DNA of 58,377 nt from Modicisalibacter radicis (lineage in GTDB: Bacteria; Pseudomonadota; Gammaproteobacteria; Pseudomonadales; Halomonadaceae), in NCBI RefSeq assembly GCF_900961225.1, contig NZ_CAAHFN010000060.1:1-58377 (forward strand). Reading direction: 5' to 3'. Numbering within the stretch: position 1 is the stretch's first letter; every line of letters begins with the position of its first letter. Below the pieces are notes generated by a model, which worked only from the letters and a program-made list of their open reading frames with translations, made no database searches and was not told where the DNA came from. Both the position numbers and the translations under genes were made by a program. Positions 18,056-26,958 of this stretch are shown one piece after another.

Positions 18056-18628
18056 ATGAGAGTAGTCAATGTGAAGGACAAGGCCCTGCGCGAGGCCTGC
18101 CTGGCGCGGTTGTGCGTCGAGGTGTTCGGCCGCGAGGCGGGCATCGCGCCGCTGGCGAGCTTCGCCGGCACCCTGGGGATCCTGATGCGTCAGGAAGCGG
18201 CCCAGGTGCTGGCGCTGGCCGATCGCGACGGCCGGCCGGTGGCGCTGGCGCTGCTGGTGCTCGACGCCGAAGGTCGCAGCATGGAACTGGCGATGTTGCG
18301 CGGCTTGCCCAGCGAGAGCATCATCCAGCCCGCCGAGGCGCTGGTCAGCGAGCTGGCGCAAAAGGCCCCGCTACGGGTCAATGCCGGCGACGCCGATCAG
18401 CAGGCGATGTTCACGCGTTGCGGGATCGAACGCTGGTTCGACGAGCCGCGTGGGCTGCGTGTCGGTCTGGGGCCCAGGCATCCTGCCACGGGTCCCGACG
18501 ATCTGCCGCAGAGCCTGGGGTTCGATCAGGGCGCCATCATCCAGTCCTTCAAGCAGGATCGCGAGGTGTTCGACGGCTACAAGCAGCGCTTCGTGACCGG
18601 CCTGGAAAACTTCCCCGCGACGCTGTAG
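18056..18628 (+). CDS. Conserved protein of unknown function, possibly acetyltransferase-like
   Basis: A 190-residue soluble protein that I do not recognise. Its central part (residues about 60-140) alternates short strands and helices in a way that resembles a degenerate GNAT fold: QVLALADRDGRPVALALLVLD, a helix with AEALVSELAQ, then PLRVNAGDADQQAMFTRCGI. However, the acetyl-CoA loop consensus is not clear. The C-terminal 40 residues are charged and end in YKQRFVTGLENFPATL. The ATG at 18056 has a GGAG site; the upstream extension is unsupported. It is 84 bases before qor on the same strand. No signal peptide or membrane segment. Confidence 0.72.
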   Translation: MRVVNVKDKALREACLARLCVEVFGREAGIAPLASFAGTLGILMRQEAAQVLALADRDGRPVALALLVLDAEGRSMELAMLRGLPSESIIQPAEALVSELAQKAPLRVNAGDADQQAMFTRCGIERWFDEPRGLRVGLGPRHPATGPDDLPQSLGFDQGAIIQSFKQDREVFDGYKQRFVTGLENFPATL

Positions 18629-18712
18629 CGGCCGCGACGGCTTCTGGCCTTGCCCACCGTGCGCTTGTAAGGTGAGGCGATCCCGACCGATCAATAAAGG
18701 AAGCGTTACGTC

Positions 18713-19690
18713 ATGGCCAAGCGAATTCAGTTTTCCCGCACCGGGGATCCCGAGGTCCTGGAATACGTCGATGGCGATCCCGGCGAACCCCGGGCCGGCG
18801 AGGTGCGGGTCAAGAATCACGCGGTGGGTCTCAACTTCATCGACATCTATTTCCGCACCGGCCTCTACCCGGCGCCGAGCCTGCCTTCCGGGCTGGGCAC
18901 CGAGGGCGCGGGTGTCGTCGACGCGGTCGGCGAAGGCGTCACTCACTTGCAACCCGGCGATCGCGTCGCCTACGCCCAGGGACCGCTGGGCGCCTACGCC
19001 GAGCTGCACGTGCTGCCGGCCGAGAAGGTCGTGGTGCTGCCCGACGGCATCGACTTCGAGACCGCCGCGGCATCGATGCTCAAGGGGTTGACGACCCAGT
19101 ACCTGTTGCGCCAGGTCCACCGCGTCGAGCCCGGCGAGACGATCCTGTTCCATGCCGCCGCCGGCGGGGTCGGGTCGATCGCCTGCCAGTGGGCGCGGGC
19201 GCTGGGCGTCAAGCTGATCGGCACCGTCGGTTCGGCGGAAAAGGCCGAGCTGGCGGTCAGCAATGGCGCCTGGGCGACCATCGACTACACCCGCGAGAAC
19301 GTCGTCGAGCGGGTGCGCGAGCTGACCGACGGGGCGATGGTGCCGGTGGTCTACGATTCGGTGGGCAAGGACACCTGGGAAACCTCGCTCGACTGCCTGC
19401 AGAAACGCGGCCTGATGGTCAGTTTCGGCAATTCCTCGGGGGCCGTCGAAGGCGTCAACATCGGCATCCTCAACCAGAAGGGATCGCTGTTCGCCACACG
19501 ACCGAGCCTCAACGGCTACGCCGATACCCGTGAACGCTTCGAGGCGATGTGCCGGGATCTTTTCGGGGTTCTGGAAAACGGCCAGGTGAAGGTCGACATC
19601 GCCCAGCGCTTCCCGCTGGAAAAGGCCGGCGAGGCCCAGCAGGCGCTGGCCTCGCGCAAGACGACCGGCTCGACCGTGCTGCTGCCGTGA
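18713..19690 (+). CDS. qor: NADPH:quinone oxidoreductase, zinc-independent
   Basis: Cytoplasmic medium-chain reductase of the QOR group that reduces quinones with NADPH. The 325 residues match E. coli QorA (327). The GroES-like half has VGLNFIDIYFRTGLYPAPSLP and GAYAELHVLPAEKVV. The Rossmann half has the AAAGGVGSIACQWARALG nucleotide loop and LKGLTTQYLLRQ. The zinc ligands of alcohol dehydrogenases are absent, as in true QORs. The ribosome site AAAGGAAG lies upstream of the ATG. Its stop overlaps the GTG start of rlpA (GTGA), which suggests coupling. Confidence 0.95.
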   Translation: MAKRIQFSRTGDPEVLEYVDGDPGEPRAGEVRVKNHAVGLNFIDIYFRTGLYPAPSLPSGLGTEGAGVVDAVGEGVTHLQPGDRVAYAQGPLGAYAELHVLPAEKVVVLPDGIDFETAAASMLKGLTTQYLLRQVHRVEPGETILFHAAAGGVGSIACQWARALGVKLIGTVGSAEKAELAVSNGAWATIDYTRENVVERVRELTDGAMVPVVYDSVGKDTWETSLDCLQKRGLMVSFGNSSGAVEGVNIGILNQKGSLFATRPSLNGYADTRERFEAMCRDLFGVLENGQVKVDIAQRFPLEKAGEAQQALASRKTTGSTVLLP

Positions 19691-20124
19691 CGGGGGTCGC
19701 GAGGAGCGGGGCGCCCTCGCGCCCGCCCGCCGTTGCTCATCGATGGCCCTGGCGGGTCCTTGCGGGGCTTTCGTTGACCTGCCTGCTGGCCGGGTGCGCC
19801 ACCCAGGGGCCATCGTCGGGGGAAGCGATCGGCCAGACCCAGCGGGGCGTGGCAGCCTATTACGCCGATGTCTACCAGGGCCGGCGTACCGCCAGCGGCG
19901 AACGCTACGATGCCGCGGCGTTGACGGCGGCGCACCCTAGCCTGGCGTTCGATACCCGCGTACGGGTCACCAATCTCGCCAACCAGCGCCGGGTGACGGT
20001 ACGCGTCAACGATCGCGGCCCGTTCACCGAGGGGCGCATCATCGATCTGTCGCGGCGGGCTGCCGAGCGGTTGGGCATGCTCGAGAGCGGTACCGCGCCG
20101 GTGCGTATCGAGGTGGTGCGCTAG
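19687..20124 (+). CDS. rlpA: RlpA-family lipoprotein, short form without SPOR domain
   Basis: Predicted outer-membrane lipoprotein of 145 residues. RlpA proteins act as septal lytic transglycosylases or structural proteins on peptidoglycan. The lipobox LLAGC lies near residue 32, after a basic and hydrophobic signal. The rest is one double-psi beta-barrel with the conserved polar residues in RRTASGERY, TAAHPSLAFDTRVRVTN, VRVNDRGPF and RIIDLSRRAAERLGM. It lacks the C-terminal SPOR domain and is less than half the length of P. aeruginosa RlpA. I take the GTG at 19687 because it overlaps the qor stop; no good ribosome site is visible. A longer-domain paralogue may exist elsewhere. Confidence 0.85.
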   Translation: MTGVARSGAPSRPPAVAHRWPWRVLAGLSLTCLLAGCATQGPSSGEAIGQTQRGVAAYYADVYQGRRTASGERYDAAALTAAHPSLAFDTRVRVTNLANQRRVTVRVNDRGPFTEGRIIDLSRRAAERLGMLESGTAPVRIEVVR

Positions 20125-20148
20125 TCCTTTACCCTGCACTGCAAAATA

Positions 20149-20178
20149 CAACGCCCCGGCCAAATGGCCGGGGCGTTG
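20149..20178. terminator. Bidirectional terminator hairpin between rlpA and fadE
   Basis: Perfect 13-base arms (CAACGCCCCGGCC and its complement) surround an AAAT loop. On the minus strand the stem is followed by TATTTTGC, so it best serves fadE. On the plus strand no T-run follows. Confidence 0.8.
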
Positions 20179-20206
20179 GGTTGGGTCGATGCAAAGGTGA
20201 GCGCGG

Positions 20207-22657
20207 TCAGCCGGCCGCGTGCCAGACCACCTTGTCCTTCTCGGTGGCGAAGGCATCGAAGGCGAAGTCGTCGACAGTGAGCATCTCCAGCACTTCCCGC
20301 TCATAGGCGCGCATGAAGTTGGCGTCGTCGTCATCGATCAGGCCGGCCTCCAGCGCTGCTTCGAGGCGTTGCTCGGGGTGCAGCGCCTCGGCCGGCAGTT
20401 CGCCCTTGGCGTAGGCTTTGTTGATCGCCCGGTACAGCGGCTCGGCGCGCGGATAGTCGGCGAGCAGGGCGTTGTAGCGAGCCAGCGGGTTGTCCTGCTC
20501 CTCTTCCTGCTGGGTGCTCCAGGTGTTGGCGATCAGCTTGTCGCGCAGCGGCGTGGCGGTGGAGATCGCCCGGGCGATCTCCCGGGTCAGGGCGTCGTCG
20601 GGCTTGTGCCACTTGCGCCCCAGCGGCAGTACGATAACCGCCAGTGCCTTCGCCAGAGCGCGATTGGGCAGGTTGTCGAAGAGTTCGACGAAGGCCTGCT
20701 CGGCACGGTAGAGCAGGGTGCGGCAACTGTAGTGGAACAGCGCCGCCTCGTGCTCGACGTTGTCGTCCTCGTGCCACTGCTTGATCAGCATCGAGGCCAG
20801 GTACAGGTTCGAGAGCACGTCGCCGAGGCGTGCCGAGAGCATCTCGCGCTTCTTGAGGCTCGACCCCAGGCTGGCCATGGCAGCATCGGCGCACAGCCCG
20901 AAACCGGCCGACAGGCGCGCGATGTCCCGCGCATAGGGGGTGGCGACCTCGTCGAAGGGGACGCTCGGCCGCGACAGGCCCAGGCCCTGGGTGAGGGCAC
21001 GGGCGGCGTTGCCGAAGATCAGCCCGGCGTGGCGGAAGAATGCGCGATCGAAGGCCTGCCGGTCGTCGTTGTCCTTGGCCGCGAGTTCCTCGAGCACGTA
21101 GGGATGGCAGCGGATCGCCCCCTGGCCGAAGATCATCAGGTTGCGGGTCATGATGTTGGCGCCCTCGACGGTGATCGACACCGGTACCGCGCTCCAGCCC
21201 AGCCCCAGATAGTTGCGTGGCCCGAGGGTCACCGCCTTGCCGCCGTGTACGTCCATGGCGTCGCCGAGGATGCTGCGCTGGAATTCGGTGAGCTGGCTCT
21301 TGAGGATCGCCGAGGGCACCGAGGGCTTGACGCCGTGATCGATCAGGTTGGCGGTCTGCATCACTGCGGCCTGGGCTATGTAGGCATGCGCGGTGAGGCG
21401 TGCCAGCGGTTCCTGGACGCCCTCCATCTCGGCGACCGGTACATTGAACTGGCGGCGGATGCGGGTGAAGCCGCCCGACCAGCCGGCGGCATAACGCCCC
21501 ACGCCGGCCGCGCCCGAGGGCAGCGTGATGCAGCGTCCCACCGACAGGCACTCGACCAGCATGCGCCAGCCGTGGCCGGCCATCTCGGGGCCGCCGATGA
21601 TGTAGTCCAGCGGAATGAACACGTCCTTGCCGACGATCGGGCCGTTCATGAACGGGCTGCCGATCGGATGGTGACGGCGGCCGATCTCCATTCCCGGCGT
21701 GTCGCGGGGGATCAAGGCGCAGGTGATGCCCAGGTCGCTCTCGTCGCCGAGCAGCTTGTCGGGGTCGAACATGCGAAACGCCAGACCGACCACGGTGGCG
21801 ATCGGGGCGAGGGTGATCCAGCGCTTCTCGAAGGTCAGCTTGAGGCCGAGGACCTCCTCGCCGTTGTGCATGCCGCGACACACCACGCCTACGTCGGGCA
21901 GCGAGGTGGCGTCCGAGCCGGCCCGCGGCCCGGTCAGGCCGAAGCAGGGGATGTCGCGGCCGTCGGCCAGCCGCGGCAGGTAATGGTTCTTCTGCTCCTC
22001 GGTGCCGTACTTGAGCAGCAGTTCGCCCGGCCCCAAGGAGTTGGGCACGCCGACCGAGATCATCAGCGTCTCGTTGACCACCAGCTTCTGCAGCACCGCG
22101 GATTGCGCCTTGGCCGAGAAGCCCAGGCCGCCGTACTGCTTGGGGATGATCATGCCGAAGAAGCCTTCCTGGCGCAGGTAGTTCCACAGCGCCTCGGGCA
22201 GGTCGGCACGCTCGCGGGCGATCTCCCAGCTGTTGCACATCCCCGCCGCCACCGAACACTTGTGCTCGAGGAAGTCGCGTTCCTCGTCGCTAAGGCCATC
22301 GTTGCGATAGTCGAGCAGGCGCTGCCACTGCGGGCGCCCCGAGAACAGTTCGCCGTCCCAGGAGACGGTGCCGGCCTCGAGCGCCGAACGCTCGGTGTCG
22401 GAAACCTTGGGCGCGGCTTTCTTGAAGGCCGCGAAGAGGCGTGGCGTCAGCCAGGCCCGGCGCAATGCCGGCAGCCCGCAGGCGGCGATCGCGGCGGCGG
22501 CGAGCAGCAGGACGACGCCGGTGACCGCCGCGCCGGCCAGCAGTCCGACCAGGCCCAGTACGCCGGGGACGGCGACCGCGGCCAGTGCGCCGGCTTCGCG
22601 TTGCATGACGATTATCAGGCCGACGACGGCCAGGACGATGAGCAGGGTTTCGATCAT
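20207..22657 (-). CDS. fadE: Acyl-CoA dehydrogenase, FadE type
   Basis: First enzyme of fatty-acid beta-oxidation. It oxidises acyl-CoA to trans-2-enoyl-CoA and passes electrons to ETF. The 816 residues agree with the large FadE class (E. coli 814). Two hydrophobic segments at residues 1-50 (IETLLIVLAVVGLIIVMQ and the next) should tether it to the membrane. The dehydrogenase core follows (KQYGGLGFSAKAQSAVLQ, CFGLTGPRAGSDATS, GAAGVGRYAAGW), with a long C-terminal helical extension. The ATG at 22657 has a GGAG site. About 50 bases upstream lies a palindrome that resembles a PsrA/FadR-type site. ETF and ETF-QO, the electron acceptors, are at the far end of the window. Confidence 0.96.
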   Translation of the reverse strand: MIETLLIVLAVVGLIIVMQREAGALAAVAVPGVLGLVGLLAGAAVTGVVLLLAAAAIAACGLPALRRAWLTPRLFAAFKKAAPKVSDTERSALEAGTVSWDGELFSGRPQWQRLLDYRNDGLSDEERDFLEHKCSVAAGMCNSWEIARERADLPEALWNYLRQEGFFGMIIPKQYGGLGFSAKAQSAVLQKLVVNETLMISVGVPNSLGPGELLLKYGTEEQKNHYLPRLADGRDIPCFGLTGPRAGSDATSLPDVGVVCRGMHNGEEVLGLKLTFEKRWITLAPIATVVGLAFRMFDPDKLLGDESDLGITCALIPRDTPGMEIGRRHHPIGSPFMNGPIVGKDVFIPLDYIIGGPEMAGHGWRMLVECLSVGRCITLPSGAAGVGRYAAGWSGGFTRIRRQFNVPVAEMEGVQEPLARLTAHAYIAQAAVMQTANLIDHGVKPSVPSAILKSQLTEFQRSILGDAMDVHGGKAVTLGPRNYLGLGWSAVPVSITVEGANIMTRNLMIFGQGAIRCHPYVLEELAAKDNDDRQAFDRAFFRHAGLIFGNAARALTQGLGLSRPSVPFDEVATPYARDIARLSAGFGLCADAAMASLGSSLKKREMLSARLGDVLSNLYLASMLIKQWHEDDNVEHEAALFHYSCRTLLYRAEQAFVELFDNLPNRALAKALAVIVLPLGRKWHKPDDALTREIARAISTATPLRDKLIANTWSTQQEEEQDNPLARYNALLADYPRAEPLYRAINKAYAKGELPAEALHPEQRLEAALEAGLIDDDDANFMRAYEREVLEMLTVDDFAFDAFATEKDKVVWHAAG

Positions 22658-22700
22658 GGAGAATCTCCGGGGCGTGCAGCGTAGAGCTGGCGGAACCGTG

Positions 22701-22718
22701 TTCGAACAGTTGTTTGAA
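22701..22718. promoter_or_regulatory. PsrA-like palindrome in the fadE promoter region
   Basis: TTCGAACAGTTGTTTGAA is an inverted repeat with one mismatched pair (TTCGAACA against TTCAAACA). Its core resembles the PsrA pattern (C/G)AAAC-N2-4-GTTT(G/C), with one position off. A similar site lies at 57920-57933. The binding protein is inferred only. Confidence 0.5.
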
Positions 22719-22795
22719 TAAGCCAAGGTTAGTGGATTTGTCGCCTGCTGACTAGCCCTGCCCCCGACGGCCATGCCGACCCGGAGAGATGCGCA

Positions 22796-22819
22796 CAAAA
22801 AGCCCCGCGGGGCGGGGCA
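22796..22819 (-). terminator. Terminator after betA
   Basis: On the minus strand GCCCC-GCCCCGC-GGGGC is followed by TTTTTG, just downstream of the betA stop codon. Confidence 0.7.
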
Positions 22820-22841
22820 CAAGGGGAAAGCGTGGCTGCCG

Positions 22842-24530
22842 TCAGGCGTGGCGTTCGGGAGCGCCGCGGGCCGGCGTGTTGCCGGCGACGAAGTAGGGCA
22901 CGTCGGCCTTGGCCAATGGCTCCTTGCCGCGGACCTTGTCGGCCATCTTCTCGGCGATCATGATCGTCGGCGCGTTGAGGTTGCCGGTGGTGATCAGCGG
23001 CATGATCGAGGCGTCGATCACGCGCAGCCCCTCGAGGCCGTGAACCCGGCCGGCACCGTCGACCACCGCCATGTCGTCATGGCCCATCTTGCAGGAGCCG
23101 GCGGGATGATAGGCGGTCTCGGCGTGCTGGCGGACGAATTCGTCGAGTTCGGCGTCGCTCTGCACGTCGGGCCCGGGCGAGATCTCGCGGCCGCGGTACG
23201 CGTCCATTGCCGGCTGATTGATGATCTCGCGGGTGATGCGGATGGCATCGCGGAACTCCTGCCAGTCCTTGTCGTGACACATGTAGTTGAACAGGATGCT
23301 GGGTGGGGCCTCGGGGTCCCGCGAGGTCAGGCGAATCTGCCCGCGGCTCATCGAGCGCATCGAGCCGACGTGGGCCTGGAAGCCATGGGCCTGGACCGCG
23401 CTCTTGCCGTTGTAGCTGATGGCGATCGGCAGGAAGTGGTACTGCAGGTTGGGCCACTCCTCGGCGTCGTTGGTGCGGATGAAGCCGGCGGCCTCGAACT
23501 GGTTGCTGGCGCCGATGCCGGTGCCGTTGAACAGCCATTCGGCACCGATCTTGGGCTGGTTGTACCACTTGAGCGCCGGGTAGAGCGAAATCGGCTTCGT
23601 GCACTCGTACTGGATGTACATCTCCAGATGGTCCTGGAGATTCTCGCCGACGCCCGGCAGCTCGTGGACCAGCGGGATGTCGAACTCCTCGAGGTGCTCG
23701 GGATTGCCCACCCCGGAGCGCAGCAGGATCTGCGGCGAGGCGATGGCGCCGCCGCACAGCAGCACCTCGCGGCGTGCGCGCGCTTCCTGGGGCCGGCCCT
23801 GGCGGGCATAAGCCACGCCCACCGCGCGCCTGCCCTCGAACAGGATGCGATCGGTGAGCGCGTGGGTCTCGATGGTCAGGTTGGGTCGCTGCTTGGCGAT
23901 GTCCAGGTAGCCGCGTGCGGTGGAGGCGCGACGGCCGTTGGGCGTGGTGGTGCGGTCCATCGGCCCGAAGCCTTCCTGCTGGTAGCCGTTGACGTCCTCG
24001 GTGGCTGGATAGCCAGCCTCGATACCGGCCTGGATGAAGGCGCCGTAGAGTTCGTTGTTGCCCGGCTTGGGCGTGGCCACCGAGACCGGGCCGTCGCCGC
24101 CGTGATAGTCGTCGGGGCCGATGTCGCGAGTCTCGGCGCGCTTGAAATAGGGCAGGCACGCGAGATAGTTCCAGTCCTCGAGCCCGGGTGTCCTGGCCCA
24201 GCTGTCGTAGTCCAGTGCGTTGCCGCGCAGATAGCACATGCCGTTGATCAGCGACGAGCCGCCCAGGCCCTTGCCGCGCCCGCACTCCATGCGGCGGTCG
24301 TTCATGTAGGGCTCGGGGTCGGTCTCGAAGGCCCAGTTGTAACGCTTTCCCTGGAGCGGATAGGCGAGCGCCGCCGGCATCTGGGTACGAAAGTCGAAAC
24401 GATAGTCCGGGCCGCCGGCTTCGAGCAGCAGCACCTGAACGTCGGCGTCCTCGGTGAGCCGGGTGGCCAGCACATTGCCGGCCGAACCGGCACCGATGAT
24501 GATGTAGTCGTATTCGCGAGCCTGCGTCAT
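22842..24530 (-). CDS. betA: Choline dehydrogenase
   Basis: FAD-dependent GMC oxidoreductase that converts choline to betaine aldehyde at the membrane, the first step of glycine betaine synthesis. The 562 residues match the family. The FAD-binding motif is at residues 9-14 ([10 protein letters not shown]), the GMC signature includes [15 protein letters not shown], and the catalytic histidine region is HPAGSCKMG near residue 475. The ribosome site GAGGAGG lies 8 bases upstream of the ATG. It is the last gene of betIBA, 84 bases after betB, and is followed by a terminator. It is expected to respond to choline through BetI. Confidence 0.98.
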   Translation of the reverse strand: MTQAREYDYIIIGAGSAGNVLATRLTEDADVQVLLLEAGGPDYRFDFRTQMPAALAYPLQGKRYNWAFETDPEPYMNDRRMECGRGKGLGGSSLINGMCYLRGNALDYDSWARTPGLEDWNYLACLPYFKRAETRDIGPDDYHGGDGPVSVATPKPGNNELYGAFIQAGIEAGYPATEDVNGYQQEGFGPMDRTTTPNGRRASTARGYLDIAKQRPNLTIETHALTDRILFEGRRAVGVAYARQGRPQEARARREVLLCGGAIASPQILLRSGVGNPEHLEEFDIPLVHELPGVGENLQDHLEMYIQYECTKPISLYPALKWYNQPKIGAEWLFNGTGIGASNQFEAAGFIRTNDAEEWPNLQYHFLPIAISYNGKSAVQAHGFQAHVGSMRSMSRGQIRLTSRDPEAPPSILFNYMCHDKDWQEFRDAIRITREIINQPAMDAYRGREISPGPDVQSDAELDEFVRQHAETAYHPAGSCKMGHDDMAVVDGAGRVHGLEGLRVIDASIMPLITTGNLNAPTIMIAEKMADKVRGKEPLAKADVPYFVAGNTPARGAPERHA

Positions 24531-24614
24531 GAGCGGCCCTCCTCTTGTCGTTTCCAGCGTAACGCGTTATTTCGGCCGGACCAGGTCTGGCGGTCCGGCC
24601 CTTGGATGCGGGCT

Positions 24615-26084
24615 TCAGAAGACGGCCGGGAAGGGCCCCATTTCAATCTGGATGGACTTGATCTGGGTGTACTGGTCGAGCGAGGAGAGGCCGTTCTCGC
24701 GGCCGATGCCCGATTCCTTGTAGCCGCCGACCGGCATTTCGGCGGGGGAGTCGCCCCAGGTATTGATCCAGCAGATGCCGGCCTCGAGGCGGTGGATGAC
24801 ACGGTGGGCGCGATTCAGGCGCTCGGTGAACAGTCCCGCCGCCAGCCCGTAGTGGGTGTCGTTGGCGCGACGCACCACCTCGTCCTCGTCGTCGAATACC
24901 AGGATCGACATCACCGGGCCGAAGATCTCTTCACGGACGATCTGCATGTCGTCGCGGCAATCGGTGAACACCGTCGGTGCGGCCCAGGCGCCCTTGGCGT
25001 AATCGTCGTGCACCCAGCGCTCGCCGCCGATCAGCAGGCGGGCGCCTTCCCGCTTGCCGGCTTCGAGATAGCCGATCACCTTCTCGAGATGGTCGAAGCT
25101 GACCAGCGGGCCGAAGTTGCTGGTCTCGTCCAGCGGATCGCCGGCCTTGATGCGCTTGACGCGCTCGAGGATCTTGGCTTCGAAGGCGCTCTTGACCGAG
25201 CGGTGGACGAAGACCCGGGTGCCGTTGGTGCAGACCTGACCGCTGGAGTAGAAGTTGGCCATCATCGCGGCGTCGGCGGCGCGATCGAGATCGGCGTCGT
25301 CGAAGACGATCAGCGGCGACTTGCCGCCGAGCTCCATGGTCACGTCCTTGAGCGTCGAGCCGGCGGCGGCGGCCATGACCTTCTTGCCGGTGCCGGCTTC
25401 GCCGGTGAAGGTGATCTTGTCGATGCCGGCATGGTTGGTGAGCATTTCGCCGACCCGGCCATCGCCGTGGACGATGTTGAAGACGCCATCCGGCAGGCCG
25501 GCTTCGGTGAGAATCTCGGCCAGCATCATGGTGGTCAGCGGGGTGACTTCGCTGGGCTTGAAGACCACCGCGTTGCCGGCGGCCAGTGCCGGGGCGCTTT
25601 TCCAGCAGGCGATCTGGATCGGGTAGTTCCAGGCGCCGATGGCGCCGATCACCCCGAGCGGTTCGCGGCGAGTGTAGACGAAGGAGTCCTCGCGCAGCGG
25701 AATCTGCCGGCCCTCGATGGCCGGGGCGAGACCGGCGTAATATTCCAGCGTATCGGCGCCGGTGACGATGTCGACGCTGATGGTTTCGCTGATCGGCTTG
25801 CCGGTGTCCAGCGTCTCCAGGTGGGCGATCTCGTCGTTGCGTTCGCGCAGCAAAGCGACGGCACGATGCAGGATGCGGCTGCGCTCGAGGCCGGTCATCG
25901 CCGCCCAGGTCTTCTGGCCTTCGCGGGCCGAGGCGACGGCATCGTCGACGTCCGCCTGCGAAGCCTGCTGAATGCTTGCCAGTACTTCGCCGTTGGCGGG
26001 GTTGATGGTGTCGAAGGTCTCGCCGGACGTGGCGTCCACCCGACGTCCACCGATGTAGAGCTGTTGGGTCTGTAAAGTTGCCAT
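24615..26084 (-). CDS. betB: Betaine aldehyde dehydrogenase
   Basis: NAD(P)-dependent aldehyde dehydrogenase that oxidises betaine aldehyde to glycine betaine, the second step of the pathway. The 489 residues equal the E. coli enzyme within one. Motifs are PWN-type [27 protein letters not shown], the catalytic Glu in [12 protein letters not shown] and the catalytic Cys in [16 protein letters not shown]. The C-terminal [17 protein letters not shown] is typical of BetB. It lies between betI (48-base gap) and betA. A GGAGA ribosome site precedes the ATG. Confidence 0.98.
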   Translation of the reverse strand: MATLQTQQLYIGGRRVDATSGETFDTINPANGEVLASIQQASQADVDDAVASAREGQKTWAAMTGLERSRILHRAVALLRERNDEIAHLETLDTGKPISETISVDIVTGADTLEYYAGLAPAIEGRQIPLREDSFVYTRREPLGVIGAIGAWNYPIQIACWKSAPALAAGNAVVFKPSEVTPLTTMMLAEILTEAGLPDGVFNIVHGDGRVGEMLTNHAGIDKITFTGEAGTGKKVMAAAAGSTLKDVTMELGGKSPLIVFDDADLDRAADAAMMANFYSSGQVCTNGTRVFVHRSVKSAFEAKILERVKRIKAGDPLDETSNFGPLVSFDHLEKVIGYLEAGKREGARLLIGGERWVHDDYAKGAWAAPTVFTDCRDDMQIVREEIFGPVMSILVFDDEDEVVRRANDTHYGLAAGLFTERLNRAHRVIHRLEAGICWINTWGDSPAEMPVGGYKESGIGRENGLSSLDQYTQIKSIQIEMGPFPAVF

Positions 26085-26132
26085 TGAATGTTCTCCGTGA
26101 GTGCGTTTGACCAGGGTCGAGCGAGTCGCCGG

Positions 26133-26732
26133 TCAGGCGAGACACTCCCGCTCGGCCAACTGCTCGTCCAGATAGTCATAGGCCAGGCGACGCGCGCGGT
26201 CGACATCGAGGCCCTCCGGCGCCAGCGCCCCGCGCAGCCAGAGGCCGTCGATCATCGCGGCCAGCCCGCGTGCGGCGCGGCGTGCGTCCTGCTTGTCCAG
26301 GCAACGGCGAAACTGGCTGCACAGGTTCGAATACAGCCGTCGGTCATTGACCCGCTGCAGGCGCTGCAGGTCGTGCTGATGCATGCTCGATGCCCAGAAC
26401 GCCAGCCAGGTCTTCATCACCGAAGGATTGACCTGACTGCGGTCGAAGTTGCCGTCGATGATGGCGCGGATATGCGCTTGTGGCGTGTTCTCGGCGACAG
26501 TGGCGCGGCGGCTGGCCACCGCCACGCCCAGGTCCTTGAGTATCTGGCGCATGGTCGACTCGAGCAGGCCGTCCTTGCCGCCGAAGTAATGGCTGATGAT
26601 GCCGGCCGAGACCCCCGCACGCCTGGCGATGCGTGCCACGGTGGCGTCGGCCAGGCCGGCCTCGTCGATCGCTTCCATGGTGGCCTTGATCAGTTGCTGG
26701 CGACGAATCGGTTCCATTCCGACTTTGGGCAC
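26133..26732 (-). CDS. betI: Choline-responsive TetR-family repressor BetI
   Basis: Repressor of choline catabolism and uptake, released by choline. With the GTG start at 26732 the protein is 199 residues and begins VPKVGMEPIRRQQLIKAT, which aligns with the known BetI N-terminus; a GAGGAG site precedes it. The longer open frame upstream is not supported. The helix-turn-helix is VARIARRAGVSAGIISHYFG, followed by the family's GLLESTMR. It is the first gene of betIBA and faces choX across a 226-base region with a perfect palindrome that is probably its operator. Confidence 0.97.
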   Translation of the reverse strand: MPKVGMEPIRRQQLIKATMEAIDEAGLADATVARIARRAGVSAGIISHYFGGKDGLLESTMRQILKDLGVAVASRRATVAENTPQAHIRAIIDGNFDRSQVNPSVMKTWLAFWASSMHQHDLQRLQRVNDRRLYSNLCSQFRRCLDKQDARRAARGLAAMIDGLWLRGALAPEGLDVDRARRLAYDYLDEQLAERECLA

Positions 26733-26833
26733 CGGGCATTTCTCCTCTGCTGGCTCCCCCAGGCTGAGTGACGGTCGTCGAGAGAGCAACCCTTCGCTCC
26801 AGGCCTTGATGGGCGCTAGTGTGCAGTGCTTTT

Positions 26834-26847
26834 ATTGAACGTTCAAT
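26834..26847. promoter_or_regulatory. Putative BetI operator and choX promoter
   Basis: ATTGAACGTTCAAT is a perfect 14-base palindrome, and the symmetry extends outward to 20 bases with one mismatched pair. On the plus strand TTGAAC (26835-26840), 16 bases, then TATATT (26857-26862) form a plausible choX promoter, so a bound repressor would cover the -35 box. By position it can also control betI. Similar palindromes are known in enterobacterial bet promoters. Confidence 0.75.
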
Positions 26848-26958
26848 CAATAAAAATATATTGTATAGTGGAATGTGAAGTCGAGTATCGCATAAATGAG
26901 CGTTATTGGACTGCCCGTCACCCTTCTGGTGGCCGGCTCTAAACGCAGGAGATAGTCA

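Noticed and set aside
20219..22684. An 821-codon open frame on the plus strand
   Set aside because: Antisense shadow of fadE, with no family features and no ribosome site.
22773..26075. A 1,100-codon open frame on the plus strand
   Set aside because: It lies antisense to betA and betB, whose motifs are certain. Long stop-free antisense frames are expected at this GC content.
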